A stretch of 64,000 bases of DNA from positions 1 through 64,000 of the forward strand of contig NZ_JAMKBJ010000015.1 of the NCBI RefSeq assembly GCF_027563315.1, given 5' to 3'. This document shows, piece by piece, positions 7,325-16,388 of the stretch (its first letter is position 1; every line of letters begins with the position of its first letter). The notes beneath the pieces were generated by a model, which saw nothing but the letters and a program-made list of their open reading frames with translations, had not been told where the DNA came from and did not search any database. The DNA comes from Paenisporosarcina quisquiliarum. Lineage in GTDB: Bacteria; Bacillota; Bacilli; Bacillales_A; Planococcaceae. The position numbers were made by a program, and so were the translations under genes.

Positions 7325-9181
7325 ATCGAGTAGAGGGAAAATAAGATGATTATTTTCGCCCCTCTCACAACACCGTACGTACGGTTCTCGTATACGGCGT
7401 TTCAATTTATATTACAGTGTGTACTTTTAGATAACGGTCCAAAGCAGAGGGGATGCCCCTCTGCTTTAGTCGTTTATTTGAGAGTGCTCTGTGAACCACT
7501 TTTGATAATCCGATGTACCGATAGCCTTTTCTGCAGAATGGTAAGCCCTTGGCTTCTTCTTCTGGGATGCCTAGTTGAATTAACGATTTGATTTGTTTTC
7601 GGGGTACTTTCCACTGTTTCCAGATAATAACCCGAATTCTAGAGCGCAATTTCTCATCTATCCGAGTCATTGCTTTCTTCATATTTGCGATTCGAAAGTA
7701 ATTTACCCAGCCGACTATGACTTGTTTTAGTTTCATGATTCGGTAGTCCAGTGGAATACTCCAGTTTCGTTTTGTTAGTTGCCGGAGTTTCCGTTGAAAT
7801 TTCTGAACTGAAACCGGGTGCGGTTTCACTTGGTACCGTTTGCTTTGATAGTCATAGTAATATCCGAACCCCAGGAATTTCAGCTCTTTTGGACGAGAAA
7901 TTCTACTCTTTTCCGCATTGACAGTTAATCCGAGTTTCTCCTCGATAAACCTGACAATGGTTTTCATCACTCTATCCGCTGCTTTTCCGCTTTTCACAAA
8001 GATAAGTGAATCGTCCGCATACCTTACGAACCGCAACTCTCTTTTCTCGAGTTCTTTGTCCAGTTCGTTCAACATAATATTGCTCAGTAAGGGGCTCAGG
8101 TTCCCTCCTTGCGGAGTCCCGACGGGAGTTTCTTCATAGTTTCCATTTACCATGACGCCACTGACCAAATATTTTCTAATAAGCGAAATGACATCTCCAT
8201 CATCTATTGTGTTTGCGATTAAACGCATGAGCTTATCGTGGTGAACGGTATCGAAGAATCGCTCAAGGTCGATGTCCACGACCCAATCGTATCCATCGTT
8301 CAGAAATTCCAGGCTTTTGATAATCGCCATCTCACAGCTTCTTTTGGGTCTGAAACCGAAACTGAGTTCGCTGAACTGATTTTCGAATATTGGGCTGAGA
8401 ACTTGATGAATGGCCTGTTGAACGACCCTGTCCACTACTGTTGGTATGCCCAGTTTGCGCATCTTGCCATTCTCTTTTGGGATTTCCACTCGTAAGGCAG
8501 CTTGTGGTTGGTATTTTCTTGTTCTGATGCGCTTGCGCAACTCATCCTTGTTCTCTCTCAGATATTCCTTCAGTTCATCGACTGTTATGCCATCGACCCC
8601 ACTTGCCCCTTTATTTCTGTAAACACGCAGGTAGGCTTCATTCATATTCTGGTTGCTTAAGATCTGTTCTAAAAGTTCCACACTCGTTTCTCCTTCCCTC
8701 TCACGTAGTAAGTGATAGCTCCCATTTTGGTTATCCTCTGAGATACGCTCATACTTTTGCCATTAACTCATTCGGGGTACGTCACTTACGCATTCGTGGT
8801 GTTGAAACACTATAAATTGTTCGGCCCTTCATGAATCATGTTCACTACTATGGCTTCTGCTGACTTCTTGCGACTAACCGTTTTCGACTGTAATTTTGTA
8901 CATCCGCAAGACCTCCCAGGGTAAGACAACTATCTTTCCTCTTTTACTCGCCTGATTTACTCTATAAAGTTACGCACATCTTTTGGACTTTAACTTGCTA
9001 TGGAGTCTCATCCCTTTATAGAGCCTTAGTATCAGATTTCTGTTCGTCGAGCCAAGATTTTATTCCACGCTTCCTCCAGCCCTTACCTCACGGTAAGTAC
9101 CTTGCGCTTCCTTAGTGGTTGGTCGATGTGTACCTCCACAGTGGACTTTCACCACCTAGATAGTTGCCATGCCTGGCACAC
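7325..9181 (-). mobile_element. Group IIC intron, apparently complete
   Basis: On the minus strand the intron starts at 9181 with GTGTGCC, a GUGYG-type 5' end. Structured RNA covers about 500 bases, then comes the maturase gene. A domain V-like hairpin (7374-7404, CGTATACGAGAACCGTACG...) and a domain VI stem follow, with the 3' end near CTACTCGATT. The total of about 1.86 kb is normal for class C. It sits directly behind the T-run of the terC terminator, the usual target of class C introns. The exact 3' boundary is uncertain by a few bases. Confidence 0.85.
7407..8681 (-). CDS. ltrA: Group II intron reverse transcriptase/maturase
   Basis: The 424-residue protein has the reverse transcriptase blocks in order: Gly-Ala-Ser-Gly-Val-Asp-Gly near residue 27, Arg-x-Leu-Gly-Ile-Pro-Thr, Gly-Phe-Arg-Pro, Asp-Ile-Asp-Leu-Glu-Arg-Phe-Phe-Asp, Thr-Pro-Gln-Gly-Gly, and the catalytic Tyr-Ala-Asp-Asp near residue 220. 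A maturase X domain with Gly-Trp-Val-Asn-Tyr-Phe follows. There is no C-terminal HNH endonuclease, as is normal for class C. It should splice and reverse-transcribe the intron that carries it. The reading frame is intact. The symbol is generic. Confidence 0.92.
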   Translation of the reverse strand: MELLEQILSNQNMNEAYLRVYRNKGASGVDGITVDELKEYLRENKDELRKRIRTRKYQPQAALRVEIPKENGKMRKLGIPTVVDRVVQQAIHQVLSPIFENQFSELSFGFRPKRSCEMAIIKSLEFLNDGYDWVVDIDLERFFDTVHHDKLMRLIANTIDDGDVISLIRKYLVSGVMVNGNYEETPVGTPQGGNLSPLLSNIMLNELDKELEKRELRFVRYADDSLIFVKSGKAADRVMKTIVRFIEEKLGLTVNAEKSRISRPKELKFLGFGYYYDYQSKRYQVKPHPVSVQKFQRKLRQLTKRNWSIPLDYRIMKLKQVIVGWVNYFRIANMKKAMTRIDEKLRSRIRVIIWKQWKVPRKQIKSLIQLGIPEEEAKGLPFCRKGYRYIGLSKVVHRALSNKRLKQRGIPSALDRYLKVHTVI

Positions 9182-9183
9182 AT

Positions 9184-9210
9184 AAGAAAAGCCGCCCTGT
9201 AAAGGCAGCC
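9184..9210 (-). terminator. Intrinsic terminator of terC, target of the intron
   Basis: GCTGCC, a 7-base loop, GGCGGC and TTTTCTTAT read on the minus strand. The intron begins at the next bases. Confidence 0.8.
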
Positions 9211-9272
9211 AAACACTCATCTTACATAAAAATTCCGTCTGTTCTTATACTCACCTTACACTTTTTTCCCTT

Positions 9273-10046
9273 TTATAATTCTTCATTCTCTAGTGAGTTA
9301 TTGGCCGGTGCAAACCAACCGATTAGTGCAATACCCACTAATACTCCATAGAAAATCAATGTCCAAATGGTACTGTGGGGAAAATCATGGTCTAGGACAC
9401 CAATATCATCATGGGCAAGAGTTATTACAGCAAGCTTGACACCGACCCAAGCAACAATGGCATAGGCCGTTGTTTCCAGTGCCGGTCGTTGATCGAGTAA
9501 CTGAACAAACCAGGTTGCTGCATACTTAATCAATATAAGGCCAGCAATTCCTCCAAGAACTACAACGATAAACTTTCCTCCATCCATGCCACCAAAATCA
9601 TCGAGCGGTGAATCCGGAAGACCCAGCGCAATAGCAACCGCAGCTAAAATGGAATCAATGGCAAAAGCAAGATCAGCTAAACCAATCTTCCCTACTGTTG
9701 GCCAGAAACCTTTCCCAGCAGATTCTTCTTCAACTTCCACGCGAATATTCTCATTTTCTTTCCCGAACTTGGCCTGAATAACATGCTTTAAGCCTAAGTA
9801 AAGAAGATAAGCTGCTCCTATCGCCTGTACCTGCCAGACGTTTGCAATAAATGAAATGGCAAAAAGTGCAGCGAATCTGAAAAAGAAGGCCATAATAATT
9901 CCGTAGTTTATTGCTTTTTTCTTCTGATCTTCGGGTAAATGCTTAGCAATTACTGCTAGGACAAGTGCATTGTCAGCCGATAACAAACCTTCTAATCCGA
10001 TTAGAATTAACAATGCCCAAGCATACTCAATCCAAATAGATTCCAT
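9273..10046 (-). CDS. yceF: TerC family integral membrane protein
   Basis: The 257-residue protein has about seven membrane segments and the TerC hallmarks: Gly-Leu-Glu-Gly-Leu-Leu-Ser-Ala-Asp-Asn-Ala in the first helix and Asp-Leu-Ala-Phe-Ala-Ile-Asp-Ser-Ile in the middle. The acidic residues in these two helices are thought to bind metal. Length and start resemble B. subtilis YceF, a relative of manganese exporters that load secreted enzymes. Residues about 98-115 form a charged cytoplasmic loop. The start has a GGGGGA site. It appears to be a one-gene unit, ended by the terminator next to which a group IIC intron has inserted. Confidence 0.85.
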   Translation of the reverse strand: MESIWIEYAWALLILIGLEGLLSADNALVLAVIAKHLPEDQKKKAINYGIIMAFFFRFAALFAISFIANVWQVQAIGAAYLLYLGLKHVIQAKFGKENENIRVEVEEESAGKGFWPTVGKIGLADLAFAIDSILAAVAIALGLPDSPLDDFGGMDGGKFIVVVLGGIAGLILIKYAATWFVQLLDQRPALETTAYAIVAWVGVKLAVITLAHDDIGVLDHDFPHSTIWTLIFYGVLVGIALIGWFAPANNSLENEEL

Positions 10047-10186
10047 TAAAAATTCCCCCTTCTAAAGCTTTAATCGTGATGTATTAATTTCGCTAAAAGT
10101 ACTATTCCCCTTACCATCTTAAGATAATCTTATGTTGGCGGTTCATTGTTGTCCAACGATAAGAAACCTCTTTTATAGACAAGTTT

Positions 10187-10222
10187 AAAGACTGGTTCCT
10201 TTAAAAGGTACCAGTCTTTTTT
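10187..10222 (+). terminator. Orphan intrinsic terminator
   Basis: AAGACTGG-T-TCC pairs with GGTACCAGTCTT and is followed by T6 on the plus strand. No plus-strand gene lies just before it. Confidence 0.6.
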
Positions 10223-10447
10223 AATTGCTAATAGTTCGGATCGACTATTCGAAAAATCTTTCTAGAAATCAGAATTACGAGAGCTCCAAGAATTTTATAT
10301 TTAAATAACCAACAGATAGAGTGTGATCAAAAAAGTGGTGATTCCTGATTTTTTTATCAGTTTGGTGTTTACAGGACATACAAGACGAATAGTATCCAAG
10401 TTTCTCACCTCACTTAACATACTAAGTAAGTCAAAAATTTTGATTTG

Positions 10448-10579
10448 TTAAATCCAAGGTGTGTGTGATGAATTTGAATAAGATAATCTCTTTGCTTTAG
10501 CTCTTTGAGTGGACTTAATTAAGAAGTCGATAAATCGGATTAAAAAAATGTTTCCCCAAGATTTTCGTTGAATTTCCAC
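10448..10579 (-). CDS. Small hypothetical protein, 43 aa
   Basis: A GTG start at 10579 follows AAAGGAGAG by 8 bases. The product has a hydrophobic middle (Ile-Phe-Leu-Ile-Arg-Phe-Ile-Asp-Phe-Leu-Ile) and a basic tail. It lies 40 bases behind the 44-residue frame at 10619-10753, and the two may form one small operon or be the relic of a longer gene. I do not recognise it. Confidence 0.3.
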   Translation of the reverse strand: MEIQRKSWGNIFLIRFIDFLIKSTQRAKAKRLSYSNSSHTPWI

Positions 10580-10618
10580 GTTAATGACTCTCCTTTAAAT
10601 CGCATTTTTGTTATTCCT

Positions 10619-10753
10619 TTATCTAACTTTTAGAGGGATCCGTTGTCGTTTATGAAATGGAAATGTAGCAAAAGTTCCAGCGACTCCACTGATAACTAAA
10701 AATGAAAGGATTGCGATAGGTAGTGGTCTCTTTTTCAAACGTGTTTGACTCAT
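10619..10753 (-). CDS. Small predicted membrane protein, 44 aa
   Basis: The ATG at 10753 has AAGGAGG 6 bases upstream, which is the main support. The product has a basic start, one hydrophobic segment (about residues 12-30) and a basic end, so it could be a single-span membrane peptide. No family is recognised. It lies in a gene-poor zone of about 960 bases between terC and a pseudogene; the rest of that zone shows nothing coding. Confidence 0.35.
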   Translation of the reverse strand: MSQTRLKKRPLPIAILSFLVISGVAGTFATFPFHKRQRIPLKVR

Positions 10754-11010
10754 GTAGAACCTCCTTGGATTTGAGCTTGCAACTTAAGTGTAGTGGATGA
10801 ATATGGAGAGGATGTTAATGATGTATTAAGACTTTATTTAGAAAATGGATTTTTTTATGAAGTTATAAAGGGTACACCTTTCAAGCTAATTTAAGTTGGT
10901 GGACATAGTTTGATTCCGAAGATTTTTAGGCAAAGGAGCGTTGATTAAAATTCATAGGGATTATCATTTATTAAAAATAAATACTTCATATAGAATCTTG
11001 CATTTCTCAT

Positions 11011-11725
11011 TTAAAGTGTCGATTTCACAAAATCCATGAATTTATCCTCTTCCTCAACAAATGGATTATGGTTACTTTCCTCGAAAGTAGTCAACGTAGT
11101 GTTTGGTATTAAATTGGCGATCTCTATACCATATTCATATGGACATTGCATCATATTTCCCAGCATATATGTAGCTGGGCACTGTTACATCTAATAATTC
11201 TTCTCTCAAGTCATAAGTAGGAAATTCCGACTGGATATAATAATTCAAACGGTCACCTACTGTTTTTCCGCTGTTCGGCAGTGTCATTGCATAATCTAAT
11301 TTCTCCTCTGAATAAAAGGACATCGACGCCAATTCACGACTTATTTGCTTGCGTAGTTCCACAGAAGTAGCTGGATCATTCAATTGATTCATAATTTCCA
11401 TGATGCGATTGAAGTTCGGATTCTTATGGCAATAAATACTGCCAGAGTCAGCACCATATTCTTTACTTGCACTGGTTCCTCCAGCGATTAGTTTTGTGAG
11501 TGAATCGGGTGCTTGAGTAGCGTATTGAAGTCCCAACATCCCTCCGGTTTTTAATGGCCAGCAAATCCCCATTGATCCATGCCCAGAGCCATGGGAATTG
11601 CTTCCAGGTCTTTTACGGATTCCTCCATGCTGATTAGCAACGTCTTGTCCAAACCTGTATGTCCGCCAGATCCTCATGGCACGAACTGTGTGTTCCTCAC
11701 TTTTTTATAAGAGGTCGATAAGGGA
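11011..11725 (-). pseudogene. Broken alpha/beta hydrolase fused to a yhfK-like fragment
   Basis: About 11011-11630 decodes in three pieces to a proline-iminopeptidase-like hydrolase. It keeps Asp-Gln-Trp-Gly-Phe-Ala-Gly-His and Gly-Gly-Met-Leu-Gly-Leu around the nucleophile elbow, but the serine between them is lost in a frame change near 11555. A second frameshift near 11140 separates the C-terminal Asn-His-Asn-Pro-Phe segment, which ends at 11011. From about 11631 to 11725 the sequence matches parts of the yhfK-like gene (4410-4446 and 4574-4630) with the part between deleted. So two damaged genes were joined. No function is expected. Confidence 0.75.
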
Positions 11726-12020
11726 TGATTGAGATGATTAAAATTGAATAATTTGAAATGATATAATTTATTTAATTCAAATTTTATTAATGTTTAATAA
11801 AAATGAAAATATAATAAAGTAAGATGTGAGCACTAAGAAAAATATTGAGTTTGCAAGAAACACTTAACACTTAACCAAATAATTAATCATGTTTTATAAA
11901 ATATTCCATTTTTCGAACTTGTTAGGGGGTAGTGTGTCTTTTCAACACATAATAATGCAAATATAAAAATAACCTCTCAAGAATAATAAATTAGAAAAAT
12001 ATAAAATGGAGTGAATTTAT
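11726..12020. other. AT-rich intergenic stretch
   Basis: About 300 very AT-rich bases before the gene at 12021. I see no gene and no clear promoter. Confidence 0.4.
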
Positions 12021-12710
12021 TTGGCTGAAGATTATTCTATTTGGGAGATCATACTTCCTTATGATTATGTTAGCTCTAGATCTGATCAAGGGTTAATTGT
12101 GGCTCACCGAAAGGAAATGGATCAATCCTATGTTCCATTTCCAATTGAAATTACTTTATCTAGCTTTATTGATATGGAGAAAAGTGATTTATATTTTTTT
12201 ATCAATGAATTAAAATTCATTAATGAATTTGGAAATATAAAAATCATCCCTGTCCCTGAAAAAATGGTAGTTTGGTATGCATTTCGATGGTTCGAATATG
12301 ATAATCGTTATAGTGATTATGTTTATCAACCAACAATATTCCAATCAAGACATAAGCTTGTTACATTTTGTACCTATAGTATGAATTCGGATGGTTTAGC
12401 AAACCATAACATTTTGACGGTTAATTTAGATGAAAACACGTTACATGATCAGTGGTGGGATGATGAGTGGACAGAGGAACTTGAAAAGAAAATACCTTCT
12501 GCATTAAATCCTGTAGAATGGGGACAAAATAACTTACAAATATATCTTAATGCCTCAGGAGATGAATTGATTGCAAATTCCTCTTTTAACCAAATAGATG
12601 TTGTTATTCACTTTATATGGAATGAAAGTAGTTGGTTTTTAAATTCAATACGTCTAGAACCTTTAGATACCTATATAAATAGAGTTGGATTCAAAATAGA
12701 AAAGCTATAG
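12021..12710 (+). CDS. Hypothetical protein, 229 aa
   Basis: I do not recognise the family. The product is acidic, rich in aromatic residues (Trp, Tyr, Phe), without signal peptide or membrane segment, and looks like one compact alpha/beta domain. The start is TTG at 12021 with GGAGTG 7 bases upstream. It is AT-rich like the island that follows and stands alone among decayed mobile DNA, so it was probably acquired by transfer. An immunity-like or phage-derived protein is possible but not supported by a motif. Confidence 0.65.
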   Translation: MAEDYSIWEIILPYDYVSSRSDQGLIVAHRKEMDQSYVPFPIEITLSSFIDMEKSDLYFFINELKFINEFGNIKIIPVPEKMVVWYAFRWFEYDNRYSDYVYQPTIFQSRHKLVTFCTYSMNSDGLANHNILTVNLDENTLHDQWWDDEWTEELEKKIPSALNPVEWGQNNLQIYLNASGDELIANSSFNQIDVVIHFIWNESSWFLNSIRLEPLDTYINRVGFKIEKL

Positions 12711-12779
12711 AAAAAAGAAATAAAGTATTTACATTTACGTCCAGAATAGTTTACCGAAAAATATTTTCAACATGCTGCT

Positions 12780-13095
12780 CAGGCGACCCAGAGTGGTACA
12801 GTCGATCTGAAGCTACTTACCCACCGGTTGTTCAACAATGGCCTCTTGTTGCCTCGAAACCGCTTTTTCTCAATTTGATAGATTTCACGCACTTCACTTA
12901 CATATAAAATGGATAACACTTCAAAAGCCAGTCTTGGATATGTGCCGCACCTAAATGCGGGCACTCTTCTAACCATGAGACAATCCAATCCCGAAAAGGA
13001 TCAAGTTTCTTCGCTTTCCGATGTGGATTCCCTAAGTACTCTCGAGCTTCTTCAAATGTCATTTCTAAATATTTATAGACACTAAGCCCGGCCAT
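12780..13095 (-). pseudogene. istA: IS21-family istA transposase remnant
   Basis: From an ATG at 13095 the frame encodes an IstA-like N-terminal part, with Trp-Leu-Glu-Glu-Cys-Pro-His followed by Ala-Ala-His-Ile-Gln-Asp-Trp-Leu. It stops after 65 residues. The matching continuation lies in other frames: Val-Arg-Glu-Ile-Tyr-Gln-Ile-Glu-Lys, then Gln-Gln-Glu-Ala-Ile-Val-Glu-Gln-Pro-Val-Gly-Lys, a stop, and Leu-Gln-Ile-Asp. Homology ends near 12780. It is a dead fragment marking the left side of the defence island. Confidence 0.7.
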
Positions 13096-13200
13096 GATGA
13101 AGATGTACGAAAATGCAGAGTATCAGGAACTGAATGAGCGAATTAAACGGTCATTAACTACTCTAGACTCCCATAAATAAATCACAATTGAATAAACTTC

Positions 13201-13275
13201 AATCGAGTAGGAAGGAAGTATTACTCCCGTCCTCTCACCTAACGGTTCGTACCGTTCGGTGAGAGGACGTTCAAA
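13201..13275 (-). mobile_element. 3' end remnant of a second group IIC intron
   Basis: On the minus strand a hairpin with GTCCTCTCACC arms and inner AACGGT/ACCGTT arms is followed by GGGAGTAATACTTCC and TTCCTACTCGATTGAA. The last bases equal the 3' junction of the complete intron (CTACTCGATTGAA at 7320-7335), and GTGAGAGG before them is shared too. This looks like domains V and VI of a related intron whose 5' part and maturase are gone. Confidence 0.55.
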
Positions 13276-13413
13276 ACTCCTGTCGGTCCTTATCCTAAGG
13301 ATTAACCTAATTTTGTACAAAGGAAGGAAAGGTCTTTTATAATGAATGAAGTCAGATGGTAACCCTTCCAAATCCACTAGAAAAGGGCTATGGTCATAAT
13401 TAAAGGGAAAACA

Positions 13414-15885
13414 TTAATTATTTTTTAATCTCTTTGATCTTTGTAATTCAAACAATTTCTTTCTTACCACATCTATGTGGCGTTTCAATCTGTTACTTGC
13501 TATGGGTAGTACTTCATATGGTGTAAGATGAGCAAACTCTACAAATATTAGATCATTTAGTATTTTCATGTCTTCATCTGACCAGTTCAATTCTTGATCT
13601 AGCTTGATGGCATAAAATTCTTCTTTATATTTTTCCGGAACCTTATTACTCCAATATGATTGACAAGCAGTGGCTGAAATCCCAATTTCATTGGATACAT
13701 CTTCTATAATGGATTTTAGCGTTCGTCCTTCACGAGTTCCATTTAATATCGATGAAATAAGAAAATTCCCTTTCGCTAAATCCCAATTATTAGGATTAGC
13801 TGTATTATTAATGACTAATTCTTTTTCGATTTTTAGATTTTTCTCTTGGTTAATTCTATCATCTTTTTCACTCATCTTTATATGCCCATTTTCATTATTT
13901 AACAACTTTTCATTCCCAAAAAATTGTATTAAAGCTTCTTCTAAGACCATCGATTTACTTATCATATTCTCTTCAGAGTAATTATCAATTTGTTTAAGTA
14001 TTTTATTATTTAATCTAAAAGTTACCTCTAAATTAAAATCATTTTTTATTGCTTTACTACTTTTTTCAGCTTTCCATTCTAATAGCATTTGACGTAATAA
14101 TTTTGTTTCTTCTACATCAAATACTTGTTGATTCTTGCTATTATTTTCATTGTGCTCATCATTTTTAATTACATCTTTTTCATTTTTACATTTAGACAAA
14201 GAAGTTGTTACATCACTTGATATATTATCGACATTATCATTTTCAATTTCATTGTTATTTTTATTTATTTTTTCATTAATTTGATTCATTACTGAATGGT
14301 GTTGAATTTCTTTTGTTAGAGCGGATGTGTTTACCCCTCTTTGTTCTAACTCAGCGAGTGTTTGTACTCCTTCTTTTAAATCTTCAGACACTTTTTTTAG
14401 TAATTCGTTTCTATCTTTTCTTGTCCATAACTTAAAGAAGCCATCATATTTGTAACCTTTACTTTTTAATAGAAGTCTTAACTCTGAATTTTTTATGCCA
14501 AATGTGTCTACTACCTTTACAAATGAATTCTCCTTATTAAGAAAACTTATTATCTCCTCAATATTTAATTCTTTTTTAGAAGTGTCAATTTTTTTTGTAT
14601 TCTTTAACTCTTTTTCAGTTTTAATACTATTAATCCACTTTTTCATTTCCTTGTTATAAAGATATCCCTCGTATTCTAATCTAGCCTGTAAATTTGTAAC
14701 AAATGGCACTCTCAATTTTCTGTTTATTACAAATTCATTAGATACATCATACAGAGATTCTCCATTATTCAACCTATTTACTATCTTTTCTAAAGATTCT
14801 ACATCTTTTATAACTTTCTCTAATGGAGTATGTTGTTTATATGAAACATTTTGGAGTTTATCCGTCGCATGTTTAATAATATTTCCATTTTCATTTTTTA
14901 TCATTTCATCATTTTTGATCTGGTTATTAGTTATACTATTTTGATTTTCGATTTGATGGTCACGTTTTTGGTATTCCAATTCTCTAAATTGGATAAAATT
15001 GCCGTTCCGATTGCTTAATTCTGCTAATAATTTTAAACCGAATTCACTATATAACATTTCAAACTGCGTAGCGTTGAGTGAAGGAATTGCTAGATTTATT
15101 TTATTTGCAAATTCTTTATTAAGTTGTAAAAAATGTTTATTCATTGTAAATCTATTTGATGACAAATTAAAATAGTAGTTTGAATTAATTCCTAAAATAG
15201 TATTTACTTGAAGACTAGTGTAAAACTTAGTTCCACTAGTTATTATATATTCCAGTGTTCCTGTATCTAAATCTCTTACAATTTTTAATCCTTCAATATT
15301 TGTCTCGATTGTTGAAGCTTCTACATTCGATTCTAAAGTCCACACCTTTCGAAAGTTAGCTGCTTTAAGCGTTTCCTTCAATTCATTTACATCAGTTTTT
15401 AAATGTTCCGCTACATCTTCAAGACTATATTTCTTTGAATTAATTAAATGTACAATCTTTAATACATCCGGGTGTATTATGGATTGATTATTAGCATTAT
15501 AAGTATAAGTCCACCGTTTTTTATAGTTAAACCTTTTTAGTGATTCTTTTAAAGTAGTTATAGTTACGTTAGTTTGTTGCGCTATAAAAGTTAAATTACT
15601 TCCGTAGAATAATTTATATGGAATAGTACTTATCTGTTCAGTAGTGATATAATCTCCAACTTCTGTTTTCAGATTACCCTTTAACCATTTATTGGAATTC
15701 GGATCAAGATAGTAGTTTTCTTTTTTAAGATAATTTTTTATTATAGCGGGTTCTACTTTATATAAACTGGATAACTGTTCAAGACTGTCTCCACCATTTA
15801 GTTTAGTTACAATATCATGAAGTTTATCTTCTACGAGTAACTCTCGATCCTTAAGATGAGAATTCACAATATCTAGGATATCCAT
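13414..15885 (-). CDS. Large multi-HTH DNA-binding protein of the phosphorothioation island
   Basis: The 823-residue protein is not a family I can name. At least five related units of about 50 residues lie at roughly 20-70, 80-130, 137-185, 360-420 and 435-490. Each is helical, HTH-like and ends in an aromatic stretch with a Trp (such as Asn-Lys-Trp-Leu-Lys or Lys-Leu-Trp-Thr-Arg). An Asn-rich linker follows. Residues about 625-665 resemble a ribbon-helix-helix domain. Residues about 705-770 resemble the Myb-like domain of the sporulation regulator RsfA, and a further Trp-Ser-Asp-Glu-Asp helix set ends the protein. It is the last gene of the helicase/ATPase cluster, 41 bases behind it. DNA binding, perhaps as target recognition or regulator, is an inference. 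Confidence 0.75.
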   Translation of the reverse strand: MDILDIVNSHLKDRELLVEDKLHDIVTKLNGGDSLEQLSSLYKVEPAIIKNYLKKENYYLDPNSNKWLKGNLKTEVGDYITTEQISTIPYKLFYGSNLTFIAQQTNVTITTLKESLKRFNYKKRWTYTYNANNQSIIHPDVLKIVHLINSKKYSLEDVAEHLKTDVNELKETLKAANFRKVWTLESNVEASTIETNIEGLKIVRDLDTGTLEYIITSGTKFYTSLQVNTILGINSNYYFNLSSNRFTMNKHFLQLNKEFANKINLAIPSLNATQFEMLYSEFGLKLLAELSNRNGNFIQFRELEYQKRDHQIENQNSITNNQIKNDEMIKNENGNIIKHATDKLQNVSYKQHTPLEKVIKDVESLEKIVNRLNNGESLYDVSNEFVINRKLRVPFVTNLQARLEYEGYLYNKEMKKWINSIKTEKELKNTKKIDTSKKELNIEEIISFLNKENSFVKVVDTFGIKNSELRLLLKSKGYKYDGFFKLWTRKDRNELLKKVSEDLKEGVQTLAELEQRGVNTSALTKEIQHHSVMNQINEKINKNNNEIENDNVDNISSDVTTSLSKCKNEKDVIKNDEHNENNSKNQQVFDVEETKLLRQMLLEWKAEKSSKAIKNDFNLEVTFRLNNKILKQIDNYSEENMISKSMVLEEALIQFFGNEKLLNNENGHIKMSEKDDRINQEKNLKIEKELVINNTANPNNWDLAKGNFLISSILNGTREGRTLKSIIEDVSNEIGISATACQSYWSNKVPEKYKEEFYAIKLDQELNWSDEDMKILNDLIFVEFAHLTPYEVLPIASNRLKRHIDVVRKKLFELQRSKRLKNN

Positions 15886-15926
15886 TCAAGTTACATCCCT
15901 CTCTAATTATTTCAATTGTTTAATGC

Positions 15927-16388
15927 TTAAAATGATAGCATATCTGCTATACCTCTTAAATTTCTGTCTTTATCATTCACTTCATCTTCCATACTCATAA
16001 TAAAGTCAAATAACGAAGTTAATGCAACCTTTGGATTATCAGTCACAAGGTTATAAAGTATCTCAAAACCACCCGCTGCATATTCTTCAAAAATTTGCAT
16101 CTTTTTATCAAACGAATCTGGATCATCTCTAAGAATGGAGATATCTTCCGTCTCTGCTAACGCTATTGCATTAATTATAGTCTCATCTGTATCTAATGTG
16201 AAAACACTCCAAGGAATTCCTTCCGCAGAACTTGAGAATTTCATTCTTTTTTGTTCCATAAACCCAAGGGCTCCAGAAGTCATAAAAACATCTTTGTATG
16301 TTAAAAAAACCCCAAATTCTTCTGAATCTATGAGTGTTTTATAACCGTCCTCTTGATTCTTAGGTCGTTTAATTCTTCTATTAGACAT
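15927..16388 (-). CDS. DNA phosphorothioation-associated protein 4
   Basis: The 153-residue protein matches my memory of the dnd-associated protein 4 family: an Arg-Arg-x-Lys-Arg-Pro-Lys start, Phe-x-Thr-Tyr-Lys-Asp-Val near residue 30, Pro-Trp-Ser-Val-Phe, a Leu-Ala-Glu-Thr-Glu-Asp segment and Phe-Glu-Glu-Tyr-Ala-x-Gly-Gly-Phe-Glu-Ile-Leu near residue 105. Its biochemical role is unknown; the family occurs beside dnd genes. It overlaps the end of the upstream ATPase gene by 8 bases, so the two are probably translated together. Confidence 0.75.
   Translation of the reverse strand: MSNRRIKRPKNQEDGYKTLIDSEEFGVFLTYKDVFMTSGALGFMEQKRMKFSSSAEGIPWSVFTLDTDETIINAIALAETEDISILRDDPDSFDKKMQIFEEYAAGGFEILYNLVTDNPKVALTSLFDFIMSMEDEVNDKDRNLRGIADMLSF

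Noticed and set aside
10047-10180. Possible yybP-ykoY manganese riboswitch before terC
   Set aside because: An AAGGGGAATAG stretch recalls the class, but the second conserved loop and the three-way junction could not be found.
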